Part shown: positions 1 through 7,457 of the stretch, piece after piece
How positions within the stretch are numbered: position 1 is the first letter of the stretch
Layout of the letters: each line of letters opens with the position of its first letter
IMG/VR virus record: IMGVR_UViG_3300013285_000081
Span: 1-23,649 of that record
From: a virus
Reading direction: 5' to 3' (one strand)
Length of the DNA stretch: 23,649 bases
Notes under the pieces: generated by a model
Seen by the model: the letters and a program-made list of their open reading frames with translations, nothing else
What the model was told of the DNA's origin: nothing
The model's database searches: none
Translations under genes and position numbers: made by a program

Positions 1-740
1 ATACAGGTACTGGTGTTACAGCCGCAGGTACGTTTACCGGCCTGACACAAAAAGCAACTAACGGTGTTGGTTCTGGTGCAACATTTACAGTTACTAAAAC
101 AAGCGGTACTGCTTATAGCTCAACAATTACTGTTACAGCAACCGGCAAAGGTACTGGCTATGCTGTTGGTAATACTATTACCATTGATGGTGCAAGCCTA
201 GGCGGTGTAACATCAACAAACGATTTGACATTTACAATTGTTGGCGCAGTAGCGGCAGCAGGTACAATCACTGGTATTACAATTACTGAAAAAGGCTCTG
301 GTTACACAACAGTGCCAACAGTTACATTGTCAATAGGTACACAAGGTACATTAACAGTAACAGCGGCATTAACAGTTGACACTGGTAACGTAGGTTCAGC
401 TACTAACCAAGAAAATTCAATCTTGATGACAGCATACCTAACTGGTGGTTCAGCAGTTACAGTTGACATTCTCAAACAAGTTTCAACAAGCCGTTTCAAA
501 GTAACAGACGGTACACGTACAGGTATTGTCAAACTAAAATCATCAGTAGCTACAGCCGCAGGTGAAGGCAGTATTCGTTTGGTTGACAGTGCATCTAACA
601 CATACTTTGCTACTAAGATTACAGCACGTAAAGCTACAGTAACTCGTGGTACTGGTACGCAATTTGCTACTGGTGCCGCAATTAAATGGAACATGACTGC
701 CGCAGTGTTAAATGATTCATTACTGATAGATAACGCTTAA
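1..740 (+). CDS. Phage virion structural protein, 3' part (5' end outside window)
   Basis: The frame is open from the window edge (first full codon at base 3) to TAA at 738-740, so the true start lies upstream. The visible 245 or so residues have three parts. First is a Gly/Thr-rich beta module (GSGATFTVTK, then GYAVGNTITIDG and SLGG), which recurs in three other places in this window. A second GSGY-type turn follows (EKGSGYTTVPTVTL). Last is a C-terminal domain with TSRFKVTDGTRTGIVKLK, NTYFATKITARKATVTRG and TGTQFATGAAIKWN. I recognise that last domain as a recurrent pattern in structural proteins of T4-like cyanophages, and its exact place in the virion is unknown to me. No signal peptide, membrane segment or catalytic motif is visible. 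The gene is followed by a hairpin at 749-766, which may end or protect its transcript. Confidence 0.8.
   Translation, partial: TGTGVTAAGTFTGLTQKATNGVGSGATFTVTKTSGTAYSSTITVTATGKGTGYAVGNTITIDGASLGGVTSTNDLTFTIVGAVAAAGTITGITITEKGSGYTTVPTVTLSIGTQGTLTVTAALTVDTGNVGSATNQENSILMTAYLTGGSAVTVDILKQVSTSRFKVTDGTRTGIVKLKSSVATAAGEGSIRLVDSASNTYFATKITARKATVTRGTGTQFATGAAIKWNMTAAVLNDSLLIDNA
57..240 (+). repeat. GSGATF/LGG beta module
   Basis: The encoded order NGVGSGATFTVTKTSG, AYSSTITVTATGKG, GYAVGNTITIDG, SLGG and NDLTFTI is the first of four copies of this module in the window. Confidence 0.68.
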
Positions 741-748
741 TAGCTAAC

Positions 749-766
749 AGGGCCCTTCGGGGTCCT
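749..766 (+). terminator. C(UUCG)G hairpin between structural genes
   Basis: A seven-pair stem (A749-T766 through C755-G760, with one G-T wobble at 752/763) closes on the very stable TTCG tetraloop in its classic C(UUCG)G setting. No run of T follows (the next bases are TACAGG), so it is not a textbook intrinsic terminator. It may work as a weak terminator or as a 3' mRNA-stabilising hairpin. GGGCCC-TTCG-GGG(C/T)CC hairpins are common between T4-like phage genes. The Shine-Dalgarno of the next gene (AGGA, 770-773) begins only four bases after the stem. Confidence 0.7.
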
Positions 767-779
767 TACAGGATTCTAA

Positions 780-1787
780 ATGTCAAGAATATTAAAAGTT
801 TCAAACGGTGATTATAGGCTACAGGTAAAAACTGGTGGCAATATTGTGCTGGATACACAAAGTACCAGCGGAACTGTTAAAGTTATCGGTAACCTTGACG
901 TTTTAGGCACTTTTACATTTATTGAAAGTACTGACACACGCATTAAAGATACTATCATTCAACTCAACTACGGACAAAATGGTGCAGGAGTTGGTAATGG
1001 TAGTGGCCCGCAAGTTTCTGGTATTGAAATTGATAGGGGTAGTTTGCCTCACTCGCAGTTTTTGTTTGATGAAACGCTACTGCATTATGATTCAACAACA
1101 TCGTTGAACCCAATAGGCACTTGGAAACTTACCACAGATGCAGGTATCCTGGGTGGCATACAGGTTAGATCAATTGTTGGAGACGGTCTCGGCGACTTGG
1201 TATTTGATTTACAATCTGGTAACAAGTTGCTAACAGTTGCCAACACTACAAACTATTACCTGCGTTGTATTAACGACAATAATATTCCCACAGTTAAATG
1301 GGTTAGAAATTATATTGCCAGTAATTGGGATCCAAATAATCCAGGCACACAAGGAACATCAATTGTTTCAACTGTACAGTATCCGACTACTGTGCTATTA
1401 AATGCCGCTAACACTTCAATGCAAGCCGGTGCTAGCACCATTATTTTCCAAATAAGTCAAAACACTATTGCCACAGTAAGTGCTTCAGGTTTAGCAACAG
1501 GCAACGTGCAGTTTGGAGGCAACTCAACTCCTAATCAAATTACCACATCAGCTAGTTCGGGCAACTTAACACTAACAGCAGACAATAAAAACGTTGAAAT
1601 AAATGGATATTTGAATTTAGATAATCAAACATCTGATCCAACATTTGGTGCAGCCGTAAGTAAAATTTACGCTAAATCAACTGTGGGCCCAGGCAGAACC
1701 GGAATATATTTTAACAACAATGCTAATCAGACTTCAGATGAATTAGTAAGTAGAAACCGAGCAGTACTGCTAAGTATTTTACTATAA
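780..1787 (+). CDS. T4-like fibre/virion structural protein, 335 aa
   Basis: The ATG at 780 follows AGGA (770-773) at good spacing. The first 100 residues match a pattern I know from T4-like cyanophage fibre-type proteins: NGDYRLQVKTGGNIVLDT, then GTVKVIGNLDVLGT, then DTRIKDTIIQLNYGQNG and VSGIEIDRG. A mid-region Asn/Ser/Thr-rich beta segment follows. The C-terminal part (GNLTLTADNKNVEINGYL, then GRTGIYFNNN and DELVSRNRAVLLSILL) is also a conserved ending in that family. No enzymatic motif, coiled coil or membrane helix is seen. It sits at the head of a run of three genes with gaps of under 10 bases or an overlap, so it is probably co-transcribed with them. The role is inferred as a structural tail or fibre component. 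The identity as a phage structural gene is firm, but its position in the particle is not. Confidence 0.8.
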   Translation: MSRILKVSNGDYRLQVKTGGNIVLDTQSTSGTVKVIGNLDVLGTFTFIESTDTRIKDTIIQLNYGQNGAGVGNGSGPQVSGIEIDRGSLPHSQFLFDETLLHYDSTTSLNPIGTWKLTTDAGILGGIQVRSIVGDGLGDLVFDLQSGNKLLTVANTTNYYLRCINDNNIPTVKWVRNYIASNWDPNNPGTQGTSIVSTVQYPTTVLLNAANTSMQAGASTIIFQISQNTIATVSASGLATGNVQFGGNSTPNQITTSASSGNLTLTADNKNVEINGYLNLDNQTSDPTFGAAVSKIYAKSTVGPGRTGIYFNNNANQTSDELVSRNRAVLLSILL

Positions 1788-1796
1788 GGACAGAAC

Positions 1797-2120
1797 ATGG
1801 CAATTTCAAACGTATTAGTAACAGCAAGCAATTCAGTTATGTATGCAAGTACTGGAGCTTCAAACGCAGTTACATCAATGATTGTATGCAATTACGGAGC
1901 ATCATCGAGTAATTTAACATTATACGCAGTTCCAGCTGCCGATGTTAGCGGAACAACCACGCAGGCCAAACACACAATTATTTCAGCGTTACCAATTCCT
2001 CCGGGCGAAACTGTAAGTTTAGATCAAGAAAAATTAGTTTTAGCATCAGGCGATACATTGATTGCAGTAGCAAGTGTTGCATCAATGTTAGCATTTACAA
2101 TTAGCACATTGACAGTATAA
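1797..2120 (+). CDS. Small beta-sandwich-like virion protein, 107 aa
   Basis: AAGGA (1786-1790), which overlaps the upstream stop codon, is placed correctly for the ATG at 1797. The protein is short, Ser/Ala/Thr-rich and alternates hydrophobic strands (AVTSMIVCNYG, NLTLYAVPA, HTIISALPIPPGETVSL, LVLASGDTLIAVAS). That spacing resembles the small proteins encoded at 23130 and 23473, and the C-terminal domain of the 6589-7446 product: a LxY/LF start, a strand ending in N, a loop, then a GE..L....L.SGD/PS turn. I infer a shared Ig-like fold and an accessory or decoration role on the tail or fibres. The stop codon overlaps the next start (TAATG), which suggests translational coupling. I do not recognise a named family. 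Confidence 0.75.
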   Translation: MAISNVLVTASNSVMYASTGASNAVTSMIVCNYGASSSNLTLYAVPAADVSGTTTQAKHTIISALPIPPGETVSLDQEKLVLASGDTLIAVASVASMLAFTISTLTV

Positions 2121-3415
2121 TGAGATTCCTTAAACGCCAAGCACTAGATCGCAGATCTGCAAACAATACAACATTGTATTCGGATGCCGCACGAGCAAAC
2201 GTATACATTGCACCAGTAGGAGCAGGTAGTGTAATAGTTCCAGTTGGAACAAACGCACAACGTCCTGCAAATCCTACCAACGGAATGATGCGCTATAGTA
2301 CAGATGCTGTTACCAACGGACAAATGGAAGTTTATTCGGCAGGACGTTGGAGAGCATTACGTTACGCAGAACAAAAACAAATCATACAACAGAATTTGGG
2401 CGCAGGCGATGCCAACAATTTGTATTTTGGCCCACTAAATTCAACATACTATAATCCAAGCAATAATGCCAACAATGCCACAATTGGCGGCCAAAATGTT
2501 TTAGTTATTGTTGAAAACGTCATACAAGTTACAACTATAAACTATACAGTAGTTCAAAATCCTACTACAATTCCAGCTGAAAGCTATGCACCCAAACTGA
2601 GTTTTAATTCCACAGTTGGTAGCACAACATTATATTTTAATACTAGTTTAAGTGTTACAGGTGCTAGCGGAAACGGCACAACAGCAACTTTAACCTTTGC
2701 CACACAAGCACAAATCCCACTGGCAATTGGCGCCAGTATTGTAGTTACCGGCATTAATTCTACAGGCGGAGTTGGTAATTATAACGGAACATTCACAGTC
2801 ACTGGCAGTACAACTGGCAGCGTGAGTTGGTCAAGTGCAACTACAGCAACTTATCAAAACGGTGGCGAAGTTGATGCAGTGGGAGCAGTTTATCCAGCAG
2901 TTACTTTGTTAGGAGCCCAAGTCACTGGTACCAATCAGGCGGCTTCAACAATTCTTAGCACAGTGGCAATTACTGGTACAGCTGGGCAATTTAGTTGTAC
3001 AAGCACCACACTAGCAGTTAATCAAGCAGTGGTTATCAGCGGCACATTTGGCGGTACTGGCAGTATTACTGGCTATACTAATCCTACAACATATTATATT
3101 ACTGCTACTAATGGTACAACAACATTTACCCTAAGTTTAACCCCAGGTGGCGCTGCAATTACAACAACTGCTGGCACTCCAACAGGATTAACTTATACAC
3201 TGCCAGTTAGTATTTTGAGTTATGTTGTAGATCCCAACACTGATGCATTGGTCAGTGCAGTTATTAGCAAGGCAACTATAACATCAACTATAGCTGTAAA
3301 CACCACAGTAAACATTGCAGTATCAGCAATGTCCGGATCTGGTTACTATTTGCAGTTTAGTACACCGGTTCCGTATGGTAAGGTTGTTATAGCCTTGCTA
3401 GGCTTTGACCAATAA
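2120..3415 (+). CDS. T4-like tail fibre-like protein with inserted beta modules, 431 aa
   Basis: It starts at the ATG inside TAATG (2118-2122), sharing one base with the previous stop, so it is probably translated by coupling. The N-terminal 120 residues hold the recurrent phage fibre pattern VGTNAQRPANPTNGMMRYS, then MEVYSAGRWRALRY, and a conserved stretch with QNLGAGDANNLYFGPL and NVLVIVENVIQ. I know this combination from T4-like cyanophage structural proteins. The middle carries two inserted modules: an F..G..I.V.G...YNGT module at about residues 178-251, and a VxxAV.ISGT...YYIT module at about 275-355. The C-terminus (GSGYYLQFSTPVPYGKVV then LLGFDQ) resumes the family pattern, so the modules appear to interrupt an older core. 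There is no catalytic signature. A host-contact or baseplate-fibre role is inferred. Confidence 0.8.
   Translation: MRFLKRQALDRRSANNTTLYSDAARANVYIAPVGAGSVIVPVGTNAQRPANPTNGMMRYSTDAVTNGQMEVYSAGRWRALRYAEQKQIIQQNLGAGDANNLYFGPLNSTYYNPSNNANNATIGGQNVLVIVENVIQVTTINYTVVQNPTTIPAESYAPKLSFNSTVGSTTLYFNTSLSVTGASGNGTTATLTFATQAQIPLAIGASIVVTGINSTGGVGNYNGTFTVTGSTTGSVSWSSATTATYQNGGEVDAVGAVYPAVTLLGAQVTGTNQAASTILSTVAITGTAGQFSCTSTTLAVNQAVVISGTFGGTGSITGYTNPTTYYITATNGTTTFTLSLTPGGAAITTTAGTPTGLTYTLPVSILSYVVDPNTDALVSAVISKATITSTIAVNTTVNIAVSAMSGSGYYLQFSTPVPYGKVVIALLGFDQ
2652..2873 (+). repeat. YNGT-type beta module, copy 1
   Basis: This is a region of about 74 codons with the order VTGASGNGTTATLTF, LAIGASIVVTG, NYNGTFTV, SVSWSS and QNGGEV. 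The same order of strands recurs at 6652, 8201, 8615, 10342, 14936, 15680 and 17218. The copy at 10342 also begins VTGASGNGTTATLTF, so these two are the closest pair by eye. Confidence 0.7.
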
Positions 3416-3430
3416 CTTTAAGGTAACACC

Positions 3431-4936
3431 ATGGCCCAGATAGGTAGAATCAGCGGGCCGTTACTAACAGACAATCTTTTACGTAACGGTAACGACTTAG
3501 CATTTGAAACAAGTCTACTGTACTTAAAAGTTGGCACAAAAACCATTGGCGTTAACACCAACGCACCTTCAAACGATTTAACAATTAATGGTACTAGCAA
3601 TACCACAAATTTAATTGTACCAACTTATGCCAAGTTGGCTAACTTGGAAGTCACTACTAATCAAATACAAAACGTTCTAGGTAATATTACATTTGCCCCA
3701 ACAGGCGGAAGTGCCAAGATTGTTGCTCCTAAAATTGCCACAGCTAACTTGTCAATTACTGGCAATACGGTGTTAAACACCACTGCAAATAGCGATATCA
3801 ACATTGGATTAACTGGCACTGCTGGCCAGATTAAACTGAACAACGATGTGTTGGTTTCAGGCAATTTACATGCAACTGGCAATATTACCTTTGACGGAAA
3901 CATTGTTCTAGGTGACCAACCAACTGACACGATTACATTTGCCGCTGAAGTTGGCAGTGATATTTTACCCAGTGCAACGCTAACAGATAATTTGGGTTCC
4001 GCAAGTTTACAGTGGAGCACTGTTTATGTTTCTACCACTAACGGCAACATTACTCTTCCTAATTTTACAATATCTGGTAACACTATTGCAGGATCTGCTG
4101 CCAATAGTACTGTGTATTATACTGCTAACGGAACAGGCACAGTTAACACTGAATACTTGAATTGGTCCGATAACTCCATTACAAATATTTGGCCAGCTCC
4201 AACTACTGATACACAGCGTAGCATTATTTTTACACCCAACGGAACTGGTAACCTACAAATAAACTCCACTAAAAGTGTAATTTTACCTTTGGGAACTAAT
4301 AGTGACAGAACACTAGCTGCCAACGGTGAAGTTAGGTTTAACAGCTCAACTTTGAACATAGAAGGCTACCAGTCCAACGGGTATGTTAATTTTTTCAATT
4401 TGTACAGCCAGGATAGATTGACCTATATCACTGCTGAACTAACACCTGGCGCCGCAGATAAAATCCTAAGATTTTCAGTTAACAACACAGTAACTACAAC
4501 TATCGATAGTACTGGTGTAACAAATCAAAAATTAATCTCTGGCAATGTGCAAATTAGTGGCAATACCATTCAGAACACTAACGGCGGTACTGACTTGACG
4601 TTTTCCGCTAATGGCACAGGCGGCATAAATTTAGCAAATTTCTTAAAATTTACTAGAAACACTTTAACTAACACACAGAACTTACCGTTAACATTTAGCG
4701 GCACAGGCTATGGATATTATAAATTTGCAGGCGTTAATGGCGTGGGAATTCCTGTTAATACTGCAACAAACTATACTCCTCCCATTGGTACTATTAGATA
4801 CAACAGCACTGCAAGCTCAGGAGAAGTGTACACCAGTACCGGCTGGTCCATATGGACAGGTGCTCAGAATCAACTGATCACACAAACCCAAGACCAAGAG
4901 CTAACTCTCCTTTATACCCTTATGCTAGGGTACTAA
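3431..4936 (+). CDS. GRISGPLL-type fibre protein with GNTI repeats, first tandem paralogue, 501 aa
   Basis: The ATG at 3431 follows AAGGT (3419-3423). The N-terminus GRISGPLLTDNLLRNG then DLAFETSLLYLKV and IGVNTNAPSNDLTINGT is a family I recognise from T4-like cyanophage fibre proteins. The body is built of repeats of the form (L/I)S.NTI.N....D...(T/S)..GTG.(V/I), suited to a beta-helical or beta-prism fibre shaft. A central block (about residues 138-203) carries VSGNLHATGNITFDGN, then GDQPTDTITFAAEVGSDILP and LGSASLQWSTVY. Near the end, GTGYGYYKF.G..GVGIPV and IGTIRYNS precede a Trp-containing tip. The next gene is a full-length paralogue with the same block order. A shaft-and-tip structural role is inferred. 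The tail end (TQDQELTLLYTLMLGY) differs from the paralogue. Confidence 0.8.
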   Translation: MAQIGRISGPLLTDNLLRNGNDLAFETSLLYLKVGTKTIGVNTNAPSNDLTINGTSNTTNLIVPTYAKLANLEVTTNQIQNVLGNITFAPTGGSAKIVAPKIATANLSITGNTVLNTTANSDINIGLTGTAGQIKLNNDVLVSGNLHATGNITFDGNIVLGDQPTDTITFAAEVGSDILPSATLTDNLGSASLQWSTVYVSTTNGNITLPNFTISGNTIAGSAANSTVYYTANGTGTVNTEYLNWSDNSITNIWPAPTTDTQRSIIFTPNGTGNLQINSTKSVILPLGTNSDRTLAANGEVRFNSSTLNIEGYQSNGYVNFFNLYSQDRLTYITAELTPGAADKILRFSVNNTVTTTIDSTGVTNQKLISGNVQISGNTIQNTNGGTDLTFSANGTGGINLANFLKFTRNTLTNTQNLPLTFSGTGYGYYKFAGVNGVGIPVNTATNYTPPIGTIRYNSTASSGEVYTSTGWSIWTGAQNQLITQTQDQELTLLYTLMLGY

Positions 4937-4944
4937 CCAAAATC

Positions 4945-4954
4945 CGATAAATAC
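4945..4954 (+). promoter_or_regulatory. Putative T4-type late promoter box
   Basis: CGATAAATAC lies just after the stop of the previous gene. T4 late promoters use a TATAAATA box at -10 with no required -35 element, and cyanophage versions often read ATAAATAC. By that spacing, transcription would begin near 4959, leaving a leader of about 118 bases before the ATG at 5077. The same ATAAATAC octamer appears upstream of the 14450 gene. I saw no other intergenic copy. Confidence 0.6.
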
Positions 4955-4961
4955 TTTTGAT

Positions 4962-4985
4962 TATGAGAAATGACCATTTCTCATA
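4962..4985 (+). other. Near-perfect hairpin/dyad at predicted late transcript 5' end
   Basis: Arms of 11 bases (TATGAGAAATG at 4962-4972 and its exact reverse complement at 4975-4985) flank only two bases. As RNA this would form a ten-pair stem with a four-base loop. It begins a few bases after the predicted late start. It could protect the mRNA 5' end, terminate read-through, or be a DNA dyad bound by a protein. There is no downstream T run, which speaks against a simple terminator. Confidence 0.65.
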
Positions 4986-5076
4986 TGGTCCGACTGTGGT
5001 AAACCCGCAAAGAGCCCTTGATTTTATGGGATGAAAAAGTGGTTAACCGTGAAACACGGGGTAAACGGGAGCGTAA
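4986..5076 (+). other. Structured leader with GTGGTAAAC-like repeats
   Basis: The rest of the gap has no reading frame that I can support. It holds three similar nine-base words, G(T/G)GGT(A/T)AAC, at 4996, 5039 and 5058. It also has an eight-base palindrome GGTTAACC at 5041-5048 and a small hairpin (CCGTG 5047-5051, loop AAA, CACGG 5055-5059). GGGAG at 5067-5071 is the likely ribosome binding site for the gene starting at 5077. The purpose of the repeats is unknown. A translational control element is one possibility. Confidence 0.45.
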
Positions 5077-6585
5077 ATGGCTGTTGGTCGTATTTCAGGG
5101 CCGCTCTTAAAAGACAATTTACTTCGCAACGGGGTAAATTTAGCTTTTGAGACGAGCCTTCTCTATCTGGATGTTACTGGCACTCGCGTCGGAGTTAATA
5201 CAACGGCTCCTGGTTACACCTTAGATGTCAACGGCACTACAAACAGCACCAATTTAAATGTAGGTAGCACATCAAATCTTGCTACTTTTACCTTATCCGG
5301 TAATACAATCGCAAGCTCGTCCAGTACAATTAATTTGTTACCGACCGGAGCAAGCGGAGTAGTATATCAAGGAATTCTGTCAGTTGGTAACTTTAATATA
5401 GCTACCAACACTATTACAAACACTACCAATAATGATGACATAAACATCACATTGACCAGTGCCACTACAGCTCAGATCAAGTTAAACAACAACGTTTTAG
5501 TTACAGGCAATTTACACGCAACTGGAACCATTACTGCTGATGGTAATATTCAGTTGGGCGATATGCCTACTGATACTATTACATTTACCGGCGAAGTCAA
5601 TAGCAATATTCTTCCAAGTGTAACCAACACATACAACTTAGGTTCTGCTGGTTTACAATGGAATAACATATATGCTGGCACAGTTAATACTAGCATTTTC
5701 AACTCTGGTAATGTACAAATTTCTGGTAATACAATTACCACAACAAACACCAACAGTACATTAATTTTAACAGCCAACGGTACTGGCAACGTACAAATAC
5801 AGAATTTAGCTGTTAACAACAATGTTATCAGTAGTGTAAACACCAACGCAAATATTGTATTAACTCCTCAAGGAACTGGCAGTGTTGTTATTAACAGCAA
5901 TCAAAGTTTAATTATTCCAGTAGGTAATACTGCCACTCGCCCAACCCCTCCTAGTAACGGTATGATACGTTATAATAATCAACTGAATCGATACGAGGGT
6001 TACAGTAGTGCAGGTTCAGGAAACTGGACTGTTTTGGGAGGAGTATCAAGTATTGATGGAAATACATATATTACTCCAGAAACTACTCCGGGTGCTGGAA
6101 ATAATGTAATTAATTTTTATGCAAACAGCGTAAACAGTGCATATATTAACAGCACTGGACTGTATACTCTTGATTTTAAAACAGCAAACATAGACATCAC
6201 CGGTAATACGATAAGTACATATACCGCTAATACCGACATGAACCTTACTCCAAACGGATCAGGTAATGTGATTTTAGGTAGTTTAACGTTTAATACAAAC
6301 ACAGTAACAAACAACAATAACGGAGCAGTTACGCAGTTTGTTTCGTCAGGAACTGGGTATTATTCGTTTGGTAACACATACGGTGTAGGCATTCCTGTAG
6401 GAACTGGAAATAATCGTCCTCCTACAATTTATGCTCAAACGGGTATGATTAGATTTAATACAGATTCGCAATCTGTAGAAGCTTTTAATGGCGCGGCTTG
6501 GTCAAGTGTTGTTGGTAATGCAGGTGGAATTACTTCTACCCAAGCACAAGACATTGGCATAGCAACGGTATTAACATTTGGATAA
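5077..6585 (+). CDS. GRISGPLL-type fibre protein with GNTI repeats, second tandem paralogue, 502 aa
   Basis: The ATG at 5077 is five bases after GGGAG (5067-5071). The N-terminus GRISGPLLKDNLLRNG then NLAFETSLLYLDV and GVNTTAPGYTLDVNGT matches the upstream paralogue block by block. The central block is also shared: VTGNLHATGTITADGN, GDMPTDTITFTGEVNSNILP and LGSAGLQWNNIY. The shaft is made of ISGNTI..T..N..L.LTANGTGNVQI-type repeats. Unlike its twin, it has the full fibre motif VGNTATRPTPPSNGMIRYN then RYEGYSSAGSGNW, and a second GMIRFN...VEAFNGAAW block near the C-terminus. The twin keeps only weak traces of these. It has its own promoter-like box and long leader, so its dose may differ from that of the twin. 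A fibre shaft/tip role is inferred. Confidence 0.82.
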   Translation: MAVGRISGPLLKDNLLRNGVNLAFETSLLYLDVTGTRVGVNTTAPGYTLDVNGTTNSTNLNVGSTSNLATFTLSGNTIASSSSTINLLPTGASGVVYQGILSVGNFNIATNTITNTTNNDDINITLTSATTAQIKLNNNVLVTGNLHATGTITADGNIQLGDMPTDTITFTGEVNSNILPSVTNTYNLGSAGLQWNNIYAGTVNTSIFNSGNVQISGNTITTTNTNSTLILTANGTGNVQIQNLAVNNNVISSVNTNANIVLTPQGTGSVVINSNQSLIIPVGNTATRPTPPSNGMIRYNNQLNRYEGYSSAGSGNWTVLGGVSSIDGNTYITPETTPGAGNNVINFYANSVNSAYINSTGLYTLDFKTANIDITGNTISTYTANTDMNLTPNGSGNVILGSLTFNTNTVTNNNNGAVTQFVSSGTGYYSFGNTYGVGIPVGTGNNRPPTIYAQTGMIRFNTDSQSVEAFNGAAWSSVVGNAGGITSTQAQDIGIATVLTFG

Positions 6586-6588
6586 AAG

Positions 6589-7446
6589 ATGACAACAGTT
6601 TTTAAAAATTCGTTTGCTACTAGTATAACTGGCACACAAACTACTCTAAGTATAACATCTGTTACTTCGAGCTCGCCCAGCGCCGGCTATGTAACTTTTG
6701 GATTTGCAACCCAAACAGCCGCTCCTTATGCCGCTGGTACAAACATATATGTTTCTGGGCTGTCGGTATCTACATTTAACGGCGGGTATGCTGTGACATC
6801 ATCAACCGTGAGCAGTGTTACAGTATCCAGCAGTAACGTCACTGCAATTAAAGGTGCAATGAATGCTAACACCACATTTACTTCATTATCAGGTACAAGT
6901 GTAACTGCGGCTGCAACTTACTCAGGAGTTGGTCAACTATCAACTAGCGGCACTGGCACTGGCGCAACATTTAATATTACAAAAACTGGATCAGGCACTG
7001 CCTACAGCGGAGTTACTACTATTACTTTAGTCAATCCAGGAACAGGTTATGCAATTGGCGACACTATCACTGTTAATGGTGCATTGTTAGGCGGGCTGTT
7101 AGGTTCAAATAGTTTGACATTTACAGTTGGTGCTTCTGTGACATTGTTGTCAGGTTCTGTAGTTAATACACTTTTATTTACAAACGCTTCGGCAACAACT
7201 ACTATTATTGGACTAAGTTTAACTAACACATCAAGCGAATTGACTTTAGTCACAATACAATTGCAAGATACATTAGCTGGTACAACTGCTTATTATATCA
7301 GTAATGCCCTGGTTCCTGCTTATCAAAGTTTGCGTGTAGTTACCAACGGCGAAAAATTAATTTTGGGCCCTAGTACAAACATGTTTGTTACTACAAATAT
7401 TCCGCAGAGTATAGATTCTGTGATTAGTTGGGTTGAAATCAGTTAA
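6589..7446 (+). CDS. Modular beta-rich virion protein, 285 aa
   Basis: The ATG at 6589 is three bases after the previous stop. The only Shine-Dalgarno-like bases are TTTGGA just upstream (6577-6582), so coupling to upstream translation is likely. Three parts are visible. Residues ~20-85 are a module of the F..GT.I.V.G....NGGY.V type. Residues ~120-185 are the GTGATFNITKTG...GYAIGDTITVNG module also seen at the window start and twice in the 2888-residue protein. Residues ~190-285 are a domain with NTLLFTNAS, IIGLSLTNTS, VTIQLQDTLAGTTAYYIS and VVTNGEKLILGPSTNMFV. I know that domain as a recurrent small beta domain of T4-like phage structural proteins. It looks like a small accessory domain with two shuffled modules in front. 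The role in the virion is inferred. Confidence 0.78.
   Translation: MTTVFKNSFATSITGTQTTLSITSVTSSSPSAGYVTFGFATQTAAPYAAGTNIYVSGLSVSTFNGGYAVTSSTVSSVTVSSSNVTAIKGAMNANTTFTSLSGTSVTAAATYSGVGQLSTSGTGTGATFNITKTGSGTAYSGVTTITLVNPGTGYAIGDTITVNGALLGGLLGSNSLTFTVGASVTLLSGSVVNTLLFTNASATTTIIGLSLTNTSSELTLVTIQLQDTLAGTTAYYISNALVPAYQSLRVVTNGEKLILGPSTNMFVTTNIPQSIDSVISWVEIS
6652..6840 (+). repeat. YNGT-type beta module, copy 2
   Basis: The encoded order ITSVTSSSPSAGYVTFGF, APYAAGTNIYVSG, TFNGGYAVTSS and VTVSSSN matches the other copies. The usual YNGT turn is changed to FNGGY. Confidence 0.6.
6949..7135 (+). repeat. GSGATF/LGG beta module
   Basis: The encoded order GTGATFNITKTG, AYSGVTTITLVNPG, GYAIGDTITVNG, LLGG and NSLTFTVG matches bases 57-240 at the window start almost step for step. 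More distant copies lie at 16170-16380 and 20973-21165. Confidence 0.68.
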
Positions 7447-7457
7447 AGGAATTTATT

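Noticed and set aside
302-694. Minus-strand open frame of 130 codons
   Set aside because: It lies entirely opposite a well-supported structural gene. The Val/Pro/Leu-rich translation is what Thr/Ser/Gly/Asn-rich sense codons give when read backwards, and it has no recognisable domain.
1-740. Start of the first gene taken at TTG 225
   Set aside because: The frame stays open to the window edge, and the upstream codons encode a full GSGATF-type module matching 6949-7135, so the gene clearly begins before the window.
922-1107. Alternative plus-strand frame of 61 codons
   Set aside because: It overlaps the conserved N-terminal domain of the 335-residue fibre protein, and its own translation shows no family pattern.
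3661-4020. Minus-strand open frame of 119 codons
   Set aside because: It is a mirror of the repeat-rich fibre gene, with no supported ribosome site or family resemblance.
4937-5076. tRNA or other known small RNA in the 140-base gap
   Set aside because: I could not fit a cloverleaf or a known riboswitch. Only local hairpins and short repeats are visible.
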